NCBI RefSeq assembly: GCF_029395455.1
Contig: NZ_CP113916.1
Span: 806,001 to 870,000, forward strand
Direction: 5' to 3'
DNA length: 64,000 bases
Source of the DNA: Lactobacillus sp. ESL0785
GTDB taxonomy: Bacteria > Bacillota > Bacilli > Lactobacillales > Lactobacillaceae
Shown here: positions 47,159-56,486 of the stretch, piece after piece
Numbering within the stretch: the first letter of the stretch is position 1
Layout: every line of letters starts with the position of its first letter
Made by a program: the position numbers and the translations under genes
The notes under the pieces: model-generated
Seen by the model: the letters and a program-made list of their open reading frames with translations, nothing else
What the model was told of the DNA's origin: nothing
Databases searched by the model: none

Positions 47159-47782
47159 TTATTCGAATTTTGGTTGCCAATTAGGATCATTTTTGGCGGC
47201 AAAGCACAAGTTAATCTCTTCTTGGGTAGTTCTTTGTTCTGAAAGTTGTGGTAGCTTATCTTGACTAAAATAACGGCATGCACTAGTTTCAGTGTTTTGA
47301 TTAAAAGTGCCGCCATGTTCATGACACAAAAAGAAAACATTGACAACGTTAATTGCACGTTCACCACGAATTGTATGATCATGGTTACGCAGTGCAATTA
47401 TTCGTTCTACTGAAATTTCGCGACCAGACTCTTCTTTAGCTTCCTTAATACAATTGTCTTTAACTGACATGTTGGGTTCACACCAGCCACCCGGCAATGA
47501 CCATGCCCCATCAATAGTTTCACGAACTAATAAAATTTGTTCATCTTTAAAAATTGCTGCTCTAGTACCTAATTTAGGTGTTTGATAACCATCATCACTG
47601 CTAAAGAGCGATTTGACTTTCTTTAGCGGCAAACCGGTTTTAGCGGCCATCATTTCGGTAGCAATCACGCGAATCCGTTCATAACGTTCTAAATCAAACC
47701 GATCATGGCCATATTCCAAACCGTTTTGCGCTAAACTTTGCAGTTCAACTGCCCAATTAGTAAATTGATCCTTTTTATCCAT
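47159..47782 (-). CDS. NUDIX hydrolase with N-terminal helical domain
   Basis: The 207-residue protein has an N-terminal helical region (residues 1-65, the Nudix_N_2 type seen in YjhB-like ADP-ribose pyrophosphatases) and a Nudix box GGWCEPNMSVKDNCIKEAKE followed by ESG. The first conserved Glu of the general box is Met here, which I believe is usual for this subfamily. It probably hydrolyses ADP-ribose or another nucleoside diphosphate derivative. It is the first of the - strand genes right of dif. Confidence 0.85.
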   Translation of the reverse strand: MDKKDQFTNWAVELQSLAQNGLEYGHDRFDLERYERIRVIATEMMAAKTGLPLKKVKSLFSSDDGYQTPKLGTRAAIFKDEQILLVRETIDGAWSLPGGWCEPNMSVKDNCIKEAKEESGREISVERIIALRNHDHTIRGERAINVVNVFFLCHEHGGTFNQNTETSACRYFSQDKLPQLSEQRTTQEEINLCFAAKNDPNWQPKFE

Positions 47783-47818
47783 AGTGCTCCTTAATTCTCC
47801 CTGATCTATAAAAAATCA

Positions 47819-47843
47819 CAAAAAAACAGCCCTCACAGCTGCT
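47819..47843 (-). terminator. Terminator of the second degV gene
   Basis: On the - strand AGCAGC pairs with GCTGTT (one G-U) and is followed by T7. Confidence 0.7.
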
Positions 47844-47845
47844 TT

Positions 47846-48724
47846 TTACTTGGTTAAATCAATTTTATCAATATCAATCATCCAACCAATTGCCAATGAT
47901 TTTTCACCTAAATGAGTTGCAATCACAGGACTAAACTTGGTAACAGAAATTGTCTTATCAGGAAACTGTTCAAGCAAAAATTGCTTGGCTTCTTCAGCTT
48001 GATGTTCATCATTCGAATCGATAATGAATAACTTAATTTTATCTTTATATGGTAGTTGGTCAATTTTTTCAATAGTTAAACGTTCTATCTTGTTAAAAGC
48101 TCGCTTCATTGAGCGAATTTTGTCAAAAGCAATAATTTCACCATTCTTGAAGGTTAATAAAGGCTTGATATTTAACATTGAACCAATAAAAGCGCCAGCA
48201 TTACTTAAACGGCCACCGCGACTAAGATTTTTAAGATCATTAACAACAAATAGTTCGTCAATAGTTGCGCGAATTTTTTCTAAGTGATCGAGGATGGTCT
48301 CTAAGCCTAAACCATTATTGATCATACGCGCAGCAGCAAGAACAAGATTTCCTTGTAGTCGCACCGTCATTTGCGTATCAACTGGATGTAAACCATATTC
48401 AGGATTAGTCTTTGCAATATTGCAAAGAGTTTGATAAAAACCTGAGATACCGCTCGAAAGTGTAATTGCAATAATGGCTTCATAACCCTCTTCATGTAAA
48501 TGATTAAAGAGACTAATCATGTCACCCATGCTTGGCTGTGAGGTTTTCGGAAAATCCGCACCCTGCCTTTGCAATTCAAAAAGCTTATCAGAAGTAATAT
48601 TAACGCCTTCTAAATATTCCTTACTACCAATAATAATTGGGATTGGAACAACGATAATATTGTTGGCTTCAGCTTCCTGTGGAGATATAACGCTAGTACT
48701 ATCGGTAACTAATGCAATTTTCAT
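47846..48724 (-). CDS. DegV-family fatty-acid-binding protein (second copy)
   Basis: The 292-residue protein has VTDSTSVISPQEA, FPKTSQPSMGD, LSSGISGFYQTLCN, LKNLSRGGRLSNAGAF and the ending SPVIATHLGEKSLAIG, all typical of DegV/FakB. It is clearly different from the copy at 26072, so the two may prefer different acyl chains, as FakB1 and FakB2 do in staphylococci. The marR gene lies upstream on the same strand, which recalls fatty-acid-responsive regulation, but a link is speculative. Confidence 0.88.
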   Translation of the reverse strand: MKIALVTDSTSVISPQEAEANNIIVVPIPIIIGSKEYLEGVNITSDKLFELQRQGADFPKTSQPSMGDMISLFNHLHEEGYEAIIAITLSSGISGFYQTLCNIAKTNPEYGLHPVDTQMTVRLQGNLVLAAARMINNGLGLETILDHLEKIRATIDELFVVNDLKNLSRGGRLSNAGAFIGSMLNIKPLLTFKNGEIIAFDKIRSMKRAFNKIERLTIEKIDQLPYKDKIKLFIIDSNDEHQAEEAKQFLLEQFPDKTISVTKFSPVIATHLGEKSLAIGWMIDIDKIDLTK

Positions 48725-48798
48725 CTAACTAACCTTTCACTTATTAATATGTATGATACAAAGAAATTATAGCATATAACCACCGGCAGCGACTACTG

Positions 48799-49212
48799 TT
48801 ATAGCGAATTTGCTTCTGTTACTGCTTGAATTAATTTAGTAATTAGTTTGGTTAAAGTTTGACGTTCATTTTCAGAGAGGTTCTTGAATAATTCTTGCTC
48901 AATTGCCTGCAGAGTTTGCTTTAATTCTGTAACTTTTTTAAGCCCGTTATCGTTTAAATTAACTATTTTACTAGAATCATTTTCAGATCGGATAATTGCC
49001 AGATAACCCAAAGTCTTAGGCTGCTTCAATTGCCTGCTTAAAGTAGAAAGAGAAATTTTTAATTTAACAGCTAAATTCCCCATCTTCATTGCTTTGTTAC
49101 TATTTTTATCAAAATATAGTAAAATCCTAGTTTGTGATAAATTCAAACCGCAGCGATGACTAATTTCTTTTTTTATTTTTCCTGAAATTGTACTAAAAGA
49201 TAAAATATCCAT
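48799..49212 (-). CDS. MarR-family transcriptional regulator
   Basis: The 137-residue protein has the MarR winged helix: SQTRILLYFDKNS, MKMGNLAVKLKISLSTLSRQLKQ (recognition helix) and LGYLAIIRSENDSSKIVNLND (wing). The C-terminal helices should form the dimer. The ligand is unknown. It lies 74 bp upstream of degV on the same strand and is a candidate regulator of it. Confidence 0.85.
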   Translation of the reverse strand: MDILSFSTISGKIKKEISHRCGLNLSQTRILLYFDKNSNKAMKMGNLAVKLKISLSTLSRQLKQPKTLGYLAIIRSENDSSKIVNLNDNGLKKVTELKQTLQAIEQELFKNLSENERQTLTKLITKLIQAVTEANSL

Positions 49213-49594
49213 TTAACTAACCCTTTCTCCTCAAAGAACAAAACCAAAATTACTTTTGCTAAAATGACAGTTCATCAACAATAATATCGTAGATAAGACT
49301 TTAAATTCAAGTAGTAATTACCTTTTATTGGCCGTGAAACATTTTCTATTAATTATAACTAATTTGTAATTATCTGAGATTACCTATTATCTTAACCTTA
49401 TATATAAAATCTGATATCAGCAGTTAATATATATTACTAGTATAACATTTTCAAAGCTCGTTTGCTTTGCTTAAGTAAAATAGTGCATATATTATACTTA
49501 GTACTGTATTTTCAGCATAGCGGGATTATTTCTAGTCTTATACTTATTGGCAAATAATTGGTATAATAGACTTCGTATTTTGAGGTGATATTTA
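49213..49594. other. 382-bp divergent intergenic region
   Basis: This AT-rich gap lies between marR (-) and rqcH (+). It contains the rqcH promoter at its right end and a + strand extended -10 match TTTTGCTAAAAT at 49254-49265, about 330 bp from rqcH with no gene behind it. I see no conserved RNA, terminator or open frame inside. Confidence 0.6.
49559..49567 (+). promoter_or_regulatory. Extended -10 promoter of rqcH
   Basis: TGGTATAAT lies 27 bp before the rqcH start, with a TTATAC -35-like hexamer about 18 bases upstream. Confidence 0.65.
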
Positions 49595-51280
49595 ATGGCA
49601 TTTGATGGCTTATTCATTCATAGTTTGTTAAAAAGCGTGACTCCTGCTTTAATTGGTGGACGTTTATCTAAGATTTACCAGCCTTTTAGTCAAGATTTAA
49701 TTTTGACATTTCGTAAAGAACGCAAAAATCAACAATTGTTGCTTTCTGCTAATGCACAGTATCCAAGATTTTATTTAACTAAGCAGGCAATTAGTAATCC
49801 TGCTCAGGCTCCAACTTTTGTAATGGTTTTACGTAAATATTTAGAAGGATCTGTCTTGCAGTCAATTGATCAAGTTGGTGTTGACCGAATTGTTAATTTT
49901 CATTTTAGTAACCGTAATGAGCTTGGTGATCAAGTTAAGTTAGTCTTATCAGTTGAATTAATGGGTCGACATAGTAATGTGATCTTGTATGATCAAACTA
50001 GTGGACATATTATTGATTTGCTTAAACGAATTAATCCTGATGAAAATCGTGCCCGAATTTTACTGCCGAAAGCAAAGTATGAACTGCCACCGCTTAATCC
50101 CGGAATCGATGGTTTTAAACTCTCTGAACAAGATTTTAAGAAGTTAAGTGTACTTACACCAGTTGATTTTTCACGTAAAATTGGCGGTCTTGATCGTGAT
50201 GATCGTGATGAATTGATTGGTTATTTGGAAGATGATTATTCATATTCATCGTTTATGACTTTTATTGAGCAATTTAATAAATCAAGAGCGTTTGTTCTAA
50301 AAACTCCTAATAACAAACGTAAGATTTTTCCTTACCTACCCTATCATTTGGAATTAGTTAAAGAAAGTTCAGATCCAGATCTAAATCATGCACTTGTTGA
50401 GTTTTATCAATATCAGGCTAATCGTGATTGGGTTAAGCAAAAGGCAACTCATGTTGAACAAATTGTGAAAAATGAGCAGAAAAAATTAAGTAGAAAAATT
50501 ATCAAATTGCACAAGCAATTAGATCAGGCAGAAAATTCGGAAGGCTATCGGATTCGGGGAGAAATTCTGAATGCCAATTTAGCGCAAGTTAAACCGGGAA
50601 TGACTAGGATTGCTTTACCAAATTATTATGACAATAATCATCCGATCGAGATTAAGCTAGATGCAGCATTATCTCCTGCCCGCAACGGTCAAAAATATTT
50701 TACCCGATATAAAAAATTACGCGATTCAATTAAGCACGTTAAAGAGCAGATAAAAATTGCTCAAGATAATTTGGACTACTTTGATTCAATACAAACAGCT
50801 ATTGATAATGCTGAACCGCAAGATATTGATCAGATTACCGATGAGCTTACTAACCAAGGTTATATTCGCCGACAACAAAAACAAAAGCGGCGGAAGAAAA
50901 TTACTGAACATAACTTAAATAAGTTTCGCTTATCTTCCGGAAAAACAGTTTTAGTTGGTAAAAATAATTATCAAAATGATTGGTTAACGTTAAAAAAGGC
51001 TAATAAGACGGATTTATGGCTACATGTTAAAAACATTCCTGGCTCACATGTTATTTTGCAGGATAAAGAACCAACTGATGAAGATATTGCAGAAGCAGCT
51101 GAAATTGCAGCGTATTTTTCAAAGGCAAAAAATTCTGCTCATGTTCAGGTTGATTATGTTCAAGATAAACGAGTTAAAAAGCCTAATGGTGCTAAACCCG
51201 GATTTGTAATTTATACGGGACAAAACTCAATTGAAGTAACGCCAGAAAAACAGCGAGTTTTAAGTAAAAGAATTAATTAA
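49595..51280 (+). CDS. rqcH: Ribosome-associated quality-control protein RqcH (NFACT)
   Basis: The 561-residue protein has the NFACT-N domain (GGRLSKIYQPFSQDLILTFR), two helix-hairpin-helix units, a coiled coil (about residues 290-400) and the NFACT-R domain (VGKNNYQNDWLTLKKANKTDLWLHVKNIPGSHVI). RqcH adds alanine tails to peptides on stalled 50S subunits so that proteases degrade them. Older annotations call it a fibronectin-binding protein. It runs with its own promoter against its neighbours on this side of dif. Confidence 0.93.
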   Translation: MAFDGLFIHSLLKSVTPALIGGRLSKIYQPFSQDLILTFRKERKNQQLLLSANAQYPRFYLTKQAISNPAQAPTFVMVLRKYLEGSVLQSIDQVGVDRIVNFHFSNRNELGDQVKLVLSVELMGRHSNVILYDQTSGHIIDLLKRINPDENRARILLPKAKYELPPLNPGIDGFKLSEQDFKKLSVLTPVDFSRKIGGLDRDDRDELIGYLEDDYSYSSFMTFIEQFNKSRAFVLKTPNNKRKIFPYLPYHLELVKESSDPDLNHALVEFYQYQANRDWVKQKATHVEQIVKNEQKKLSRKIIKLHKQLDQAENSEGYRIRGEILNANLAQVKPGMTRIALPNYYDNNHPIEIKLDAALSPARNGQKYFTRYKKLRDSIKHVKEQIKIAQDNLDYFDSIQTAIDNAEPQDIDQITDELTNQGYIRRQQKQKRRKKITEHNLNKFRLSSGKTVLVGKNNYQNDWLTLKKANKTDLWLHVKNIPGSHVILQDKEPTDEDIAEAAEIAAYFSKAKNSAHVQVDYVQDKRVKKPNGAKPGFVIYTGQNSIEVTPEKQRVLSKRIN

Positions 51281-51309
51281 AAAGGAGGATGCAATTGCAT
51301 CCTCCTTTT
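51280..51309. terminator. Perfect 30-bp palindrome terminator
   Basis: The two 15-base halves, AAAAGGAGGATGCAA and TTGCATCCTCCTTTT, are perfect complements with no fixed loop. It closes rqcH and the convergent fhs-to-carB series. Confidence 0.9.
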
Positions 51310-51336
51310 GTGTAGTTTATGTAGTAATTTATAAAA

Positions 51337-54300
51337 TCAAATTGGTTGTGTTGTTAATGACAATGACTCAAGTACATGTAAAATTAATCCTGCCGTTTCA
51401 ATACTAGAAAAGACGGGAATATGAGTATTTAAGGCCGCGTCCCTAATTCTAATTGCATCTTCACTTGCTGTATCAGACAAATTAGTAATATTAATAACCA
51501 TCATAATTTTATGTTGCCGAATTTTATCAATTAAATTGTTAGGATCAGTGTGGACTTTGGTTACAATTTCGGTAGTAATTCCTGCTTCCGCAAAAGCATT
51601 AGCAGTCCCTTCTGTTGCCACAATTTTAAATCCTAGCCGGTAAAATCCTTGGGCCAGTTCGGTAACGCGCTTTTTATCTTCATCACGAACAGAAATAAAA
51701 ATAGTACCAAAACTAGGAATATGAAGCCCACTGGCCTCATATCCTTTATAGAGTGCCTTAGCCAGCTCTGTATCCCGGCCCATTACTGAGCCAGAAGATT
51801 TCATTTTCGAATCAAAGGTATTGCCACTATTGTAATTAATGTAAGAAAATACAGGCATTTTAACGTGGATAAAATTACTTGAATGCCATAATCCTTGCTT
51901 ACAATCTAAGTCAGCAATAGTTTGTCCAATTAAAACCGCGGTTGCGCATGCAGTAATATCCTTACCTAAAGATTGAGATAAAAAAGCAACATTATGCCCT
52001 GCATATGGTTTAATCTGCAAAAGATAGATATTTTTCTCAACAATCAAGAAGTGCAACGTAAAAATTCCACGCATCTTAAGTCGCTTAACTAATTCTATGG
52101 CATATTCGGTTAAGCGCTTTCTACCTGTTTTAGACAGATTTTGTGGTCTAAAAACTGCAATTGAATCAGAGGCATGTGACCCGGTTTGTTCTAAATGTTC
52201 AATAATTCCCGGAATGGTTACATCTTGACCATCAGAAATAGCTGTCAATTCATACTTATTACCTTCAATGAAGTGCGATAAAGTAGCCTTAGAAAGTTGT
52301 GTTTCTGTTAAATATTTTTGTAATGCTGGCATATCATAAACAATAGCCGATTTTTCTTTAATTCCTTGATTGTTAAACCCACCAATGAGAATAGGAAAAC
52401 CGTGCTCTTGAATGAAGCTGAGTCCCTCTTTTTTAGTGGTCGTAGTTAATAATGGGTTTTGCTTTAGTGACTTTAATGGAACAGCCAAAATTTGTTTGAT
52501 TTTGTCGATCGGATTTTCACTATTATTGCCAAGAATATTTAACCCACTTTTGACTAATTTATCGCCTAACGCGTTGATCTTTTTGCCTGAAAATTGTAAT
52601 AGAACATTTTGAATATTTTCTTTATGCGCAATGTTCACAATGTTTTCGACAGTAATAGGGTCAAAATAAACACGATCAGCATCTTGATAACTGGTTGCAA
52701 CTGACTCATCATTATTTGATACAAGTACAGTTGCATAATTATTATTATGTAAAGTTTTTATTGCATGACTGATCATGTAGTCAAATTCACTTGTAACTGA
52801 AACCTGTGATGGCAACATACCAATGATTAATACTTTTTTAGCAGCAACCAAAGGCTTAACTTCATTCTGGACACCAAAAGAGCTGTAATAAGCATGTACT
52901 TGAGGTTGATAAATCCCAGCAGACCCATCAATTTGCAAATAAGCTGGTGTTAACTGCATCTTTTTAAGGCGCGTTTGGACAGCTGTTAAGTTGCTGCCTG
53001 TAATTGCTGCAATTAATTCATTATTAAAGCCACACTTTTTAGCTTCCAGCAATAATTGTTCGTCAAGACCATTTTTTTGTAATTGCTGACCAAGTTTAAC
53101 GATATTTTGCAATTTTTGAAAATAAACGGGATGTAAGTGAATTAATTCTTGTAATTTGGCATAATCAACTCCTTGTGCAATTGCAGCAAGAAGTCTAATC
53201 AGATGGAGTTCATCTGTTTTAAGTAAGTCTGCTAGAATTTCCGCTTGCGTTTTTTCTTGTTCATCAGCAAAGACTTGGAGCGCTAAATTTAGGTTGATCG
53301 TTGATGATAAACCCTTTAAAAAGGCAGTTTCAAAATTACGTCCAATGCCAATTGCTTCACCACTAGCTTGCATTCTTTTTCCTAAAAAATAATGATTGGT
53401 ACCGGCCTGTGTTAAAGACCAATATGGCATTCTAATTGCCACCTTGTCCTGCACAGGTTCAATTGCAGCGTTTAGTCCAGACATTGGGTCGATTACTTCA
53501 TTTAAGCGGTAACCAATCGCAATTTTGCAGACCAAATAACCCACGCTAATCAGGCCGATTTGCTGCGACCATAATGCACTGCGTGTCAACCTCGGTTTAA
53601 TTGTCAAAATTTTAACTGCCAATCGCGTACCTGTACGTTTGACTGCAAAGTGAATATTTAAGATGCCAATCATGTTTAGACTAGCCGCAATTTTTTGTGC
53701 AATCTGTCGTAACTGCTGAATTTGATCATTATTTAAGGTTAAAGCTGGAATTATTGCTGCTGAATCCCCAGAATTAATTGCCACTGGTTCAAGAGAATCA
53801 GCAAAATCTGTAAAAAGAACATTACCAGTATTGTCGCGAATAACATTAACAATTATTTCTTCCCATGAGGAAAGATCTTCAGTTAGACGATAATGTTTAT
53901 AAGAAAAATCCTCTGCCTGACGTTCCTTTTTTAAATAATCTACTAACTCGCTACTTGTAGAAAAAATAATTTGTTTATTAGGTAAGTACTGCTCGTTTTT
54001 AACAAGTAATATTGGAAAATTGACTTTATTATCTAACTCTGCTTTAAAATTAGTTGCTGCAAAATCGGTTAATCGCCAATTATGGTTGACTTCAATTCCG
54101 TTATGCTTCAAAAAAGTTACCATTTTTTGATGTGAATCAATCATTAAAGTCTGCTCATTTAGAGTAAGTAGTTTAATTCCCATCTGTGCCAAAATACCGT
54201 CTTTAACTAATTCACGCGTGACCTTCAATCCCATTGTCGAACCATAAGCAGAAATAATTGCATCAGGTTCTTCCATGCGAATAATTCTTTTTAGAAAATC

Positions 54301-54513
54301 TAAGGTCATTGGTTCCAAATAAACTGTAACGCCGGGCTGCTTATCAGTTGAAATTGTTGCTGGATTGGGATTAACCAAAACAACATGGATATCTTCTTCT
54401 AATAGCGCCTTAATTGCGTCAGCAGTCAACAAATCAGTTTCAGCAACACTACCAACAAGCGTTGGTCCCGAACCAATAATTAAAATCTTGTCTAAATCAT
54501 TTTCTAATGGCAT
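51337..54513 (-). CDS. carB: Degenerate carbamoyl-phosphate synthetase large-subunit homologue
   Basis: The 1058-residue frame is intact and keeps the CarB order: two ATP-grasp halves (about 1-400 and 555-930), a linker domain and a C-terminal MGS-type allosteric domain (about 930-1058). Catalytic residues are lost. The first Gly-rich loop reads VKNEQYLPNKQIIF (171-184). The ENPR metal motif reads TIKPR (304-308), with His-243-like and Gln-285-like positions changed to Asn-247 and His-288. In the second half the loop reads GGFNNQGIKEKSA and the motif reads QIKPY (833-837). The MGS domain still has GFKIVATEGTANAF and VINIT. It is probably inactive; the role is unknown. Confidence 0.85.
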   Translation of the reverse strand: MPLENDLDKILIIGSGPTLVGSVAETDLLTADAIKALLEEDIHVVLVNPNPATISTDKQPGVTVYLEPMTLDFLKRIIRMEEPDAIISAYGSTMGLKVTRELVKDGILAQMGIKLLTLNEQTLMIDSHQKMVTFLKHNGIEVNHNWRLTDFAATNFKAELDNKVNFPILLVKNEQYLPNKQIIFSTSSELVDYLKKERQAEDFSYKHYRLTEDLSSWEEIIVNVIRDNTGNVLFTDFADSLEPVAINSGDSAAIIPALTLNNDQIQQLRQIAQKIAASLNMIGILNIHFAVKRTGTRLAVKILTIKPRLTRSALWSQQIGLISVGYLVCKIAIGYRLNEVIDPMSGLNAAIEPVQDKVAIRMPYWSLTQAGTNHYFLGKRMQASGEAIGIGRNFETAFLKGLSSTINLNLALQVFADEQEKTQAEILADLLKTDELHLIRLLAAIAQGVDYAKLQELIHLHPVYFQKLQNIVKLGQQLQKNGLDEQLLLEAKKCGFNNELIAAITGSNLTAVQTRLKKMQLTPAYLQIDGSAGIYQPQVHAYYSSFGVQNEVKPLVAAKKVLIIGMLPSQVSVTSEFDYMISHAIKTLHNNNYATVLVSNNDESVATSYQDADRVYFDPITVENIVNIAHKENIQNVLLQFSGKKINALGDKLVKSGLNILGNNSENPIDKIKQILAVPLKSLKQNPLLTTTTKKEGLSFIQEHGFPILIGGFNNQGIKEKSAIVYDMPALQKYLTETQLSKATLSHFIEGNKYELTAISDGQDVTIPGIIEHLEQTGSHASDSIAVFRPQNLSKTGRKRLTEYAIELVKRLKMRGIFTLHFLIVEKNIYLLQIKPYAGHNVAFLSQSLGKDITACATAVLIGQTIADLDCKQGLWHSSNFIHVKMPVFSYINYNSGNTFDSKMKSSGSVMGRDTELAKALYKGYEASGLHIPSFGTIFISVRDEDKKRVTELAQGFYRLGFKIVATEGTANAFAEAGITTEIVTKVHTDPNNLIDKIRQHKIMMVINITNLSDTASEDAIRIRDAALNTHIPVFSSIETAGLILHVLESLSLTTQPI

Positions 54514-54516
54514 TTT

Positions 54517-55572
54517 TTACCCCATCATCTGTACAAAATCATCAAAGATTGTGAGTGCATCAAGACTTCCAGGTGCTCCTTCAGCGTTAAAAGCTGTACC
54601 AATTATTTGTGCTTGCGTATTACAAAATCCGGCTAATAGATCACTATGTAAGTCAAAGTATTCCCGGTCCATTTTCATTTGAATTCCATCTGGCAGAACT
54701 AATTGCTTAATGTTCATGGCCACTTGCCAAATATGATTAGAATTTTGTTCAATTACAGGATAATTGGTCCCATTGAATTCTTCAGGCAAGTCTACTAATT
54801 CAAAGTTAAGATATTCGCTCAGGATTAAGAAGCCTAACCCAATTCCCCAAATTGGATATTTGCCATAAAAATGGTCAAAAATTGGCGTTACTGCTGGTTT
54901 AAGTTCAGCAGCTTTTCCCGGTCCTCCCGAAATAATAATGCCATCTGGACGTAGATTTTCAATATCCGTTGTAGAAGCATTGTACGGCAAAACTGTTGCA
55001 TTGATTTTTCGCAGCGACAATTCTCGTAACATGGAATGCTTGAGACCGAGATCTAAAACGGCGGCGGTTTTACCAACATTTGGTGCTGCATAAGCATTCT
55101 TGGTAGAAACTACAGCTGACTTGTTTTTGGGCAAAACTAACGCCTTAATTTGATCAAAAGCATGTTCGTCATTAGTATCCATAATTGAGGCTTTAATTAT
55201 TTTTTCAGTCGTTAACAGGTGAACTAAGGCTCGTGTATCAACATTAAAAATTGCTGGAATATTCTTTTCTTTTAAGAACGAATTAAGGTCTTGAAAATTT
55301 TCACTATCAGAGATATTGCTGGCAAGATCATTGGCAATAATTCCTTTAACTGTAGGAGTAATACTTTCATAGTCAATGGCATTTATGCCGTTGCTGCCGA
55401 TCATTGGCGTCGTAAAAACAAGGATTTTGCCAGCGTTAGTTGGATCTGTTAAAGCTTCTTGATAACCAAAATTACTTGTTTGAATTGCTAATTCACCGGT
55501 AGAAATAATGGTTGCGCCAAAGCCTTCACCTACAAATGAATTACCATCTTCAAGAATTAAATATCGTTTCAT
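54517..55572 (-). CDS. carA: Degenerate carbamoyl-phosphate synthetase small-subunit homologue
   Basis: The 351-residue protein keeps the CarA fold: an N-terminal domain with TGELAIQTSNFGYQEALTDP and TTPMIGSNGIN, and a C-terminal class I glutaminase domain with DGIIISGGPGKA. The nucleophile elbow reads PIWGIGLGFL, with Gly-245 where the catalytic Cys should be. The HPE motif reads FNAEG, with Asn-329 in place of His. It should not hydrolyse glutamine. It ends three bases before the carB-like start and begins five bases after rluD. Confidence 0.85.
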   Translation of the reverse strand: MKRYLILEDGNSFVGEGFGATIISTGELAIQTSNFGYQEALTDPTNAGKILVFTTPMIGSNGINAIDYESITPTVKGIIANDLASNISDSENFQDLNSFLKEKNIPAIFNVDTRALVHLLTTEKIIKASIMDTNDEHAFDQIKALVLPKNKSAVVSTKNAYAAPNVGKTAAVLDLGLKHSMLRELSLRKINATVLPYNASTTDIENLRPDGIIISGGPGKAAELKPAVTPIFDHFYGKYPIWGIGLGFLILSEYLNFELVDLPEEFNGTNYPVIEQNSNHIWQVAMNIKQLVLPDGIQMKMDREYFDLHSDLLAGFCNTQAQIIGTAFNAEGAPGSLDALTIFDDFVQMMG

Positions 55573-55577
55573 TTATT

Positions 55578-56486
55578 TCACTTAGTTTCTCTTAATTCTG
55601 CCAGACGATCATTAAAGATTTGTGGTGGTTTTACTTGAAATTCAAGCCATTTACCACTAGTTGGCTGAGCGAACCCTAAAACTTGCGCATGCAAAAATTG
55701 TCCGTGTCCTTTTAAAGTATGATGTGGCCCATATAGTGGATCTCCCGCTACCGGATGGCCAATATATGCTAAATGAACCCGAATTTGGTGTGTTCGTCCT
55801 GTTTCAAGCTGGCAACAAATTAAACTGTAATTTTTAAACTGTTCTAAAACTGTAAAATGAGTTATCGCATTTTTACCATTTTCAATGACGGCCATTTTTT
55901 TACGATTGTAATGATTACGACCAATTGGAGCATCAATCACACCAGAATCTTCGCTAAAATTACCATGAACGATTGCTAAATATTGACGCTTATTTGTTTT
56001 ACGTGCTAATTGCCCTTCTAAACTTTCACGCGCATGCGCATTTTTGGCAATCATTAATAAGCCGGATGTATCCTTATCAATACGATGAACAATTCCGGGA
56101 CGAAAGCCCTCAGGACTAGCTGCTAAATCTTTAGTATGATACAGCAGTGCATTAACTAGAGTATGATCTGGATGACCTGCTGCGGGATGAACAACCATTC
56201 CTTGCGGCTTATTAACCACAATAACATCATTGTCTTCATAAATAATATCCAATGGGATATTCTCTGGCGTTACTGCCAATGGCTTGAGTGCGGGAACTGT
56301 AACTTGAATTTGGTCACCTGCTTGCACCTGATAAGATACTTTTTCAGACTTATTATTAACCAAAATATGTTTGTCTTGAATTAGTTCTTTGATTCGCGTC
56401 CGGGATAAATCAGTAATCTTGCTGGTAATAAACTTATCAAGTCGTTCATGATCGGTTGTAACCTCAAGCTGATAATTTTTAGTCAT
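55578..56486 (-). CDS. rluD: RluA/RluD-family pseudouridine synthase
   Basis: The 302-residue protein has an S4 domain (RLDKFITSKITDLSRTRIKELIQ) and the RluA catalytic domain with PGIVHRIDKDTSGLLMIAKN (Asp nucleophile) and LETGRTHQIRVHL. It modifies 23S rRNA. I place the start at 56486, overlapping the lspA stop by eight bases; an in-frame ATG at 56507 is possible. The pair lspA-rluD, followed by pyrimidine genes, is the Bacillus order (lspA-ylyB-pyrR), and here a carAB-like pair takes that place. Confidence 0.92.
   Translation of the reverse strand: MTKNYQLEVTTDHERLDKFITSKITDLSRTRIKELIQDKHILVNNKSEKVSYQVQAGDQIQVTVPALKPLAVTPENIPLDIIYEDNDVIVVNKPQGMVVHPAAGHPDHTLVNALLYHTKDLAASPEGFRPGIVHRIDKDTSGLLMIAKNAHARESLEGQLARKTNKRQYLAIVHGNFSEDSGVIDAPIGRNHYNRKKMAVIENGKNAITHFTVLEQFKNYSLICCQLETGRTHQIRVHLAYIGHPVAGDPLYGPHHTLKGHGQFLHAQVLGFAQPTSGKWLEFQVKPPQIFNDRLAELRETK

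Noticed and set aside
49213..49594. Second dif-like site in the marR-rqcH gap
   Set aside because: TATATATTA-type stretches occur there, but the flanking arms do not match the ACTT...AAGT pattern of Xer sites.
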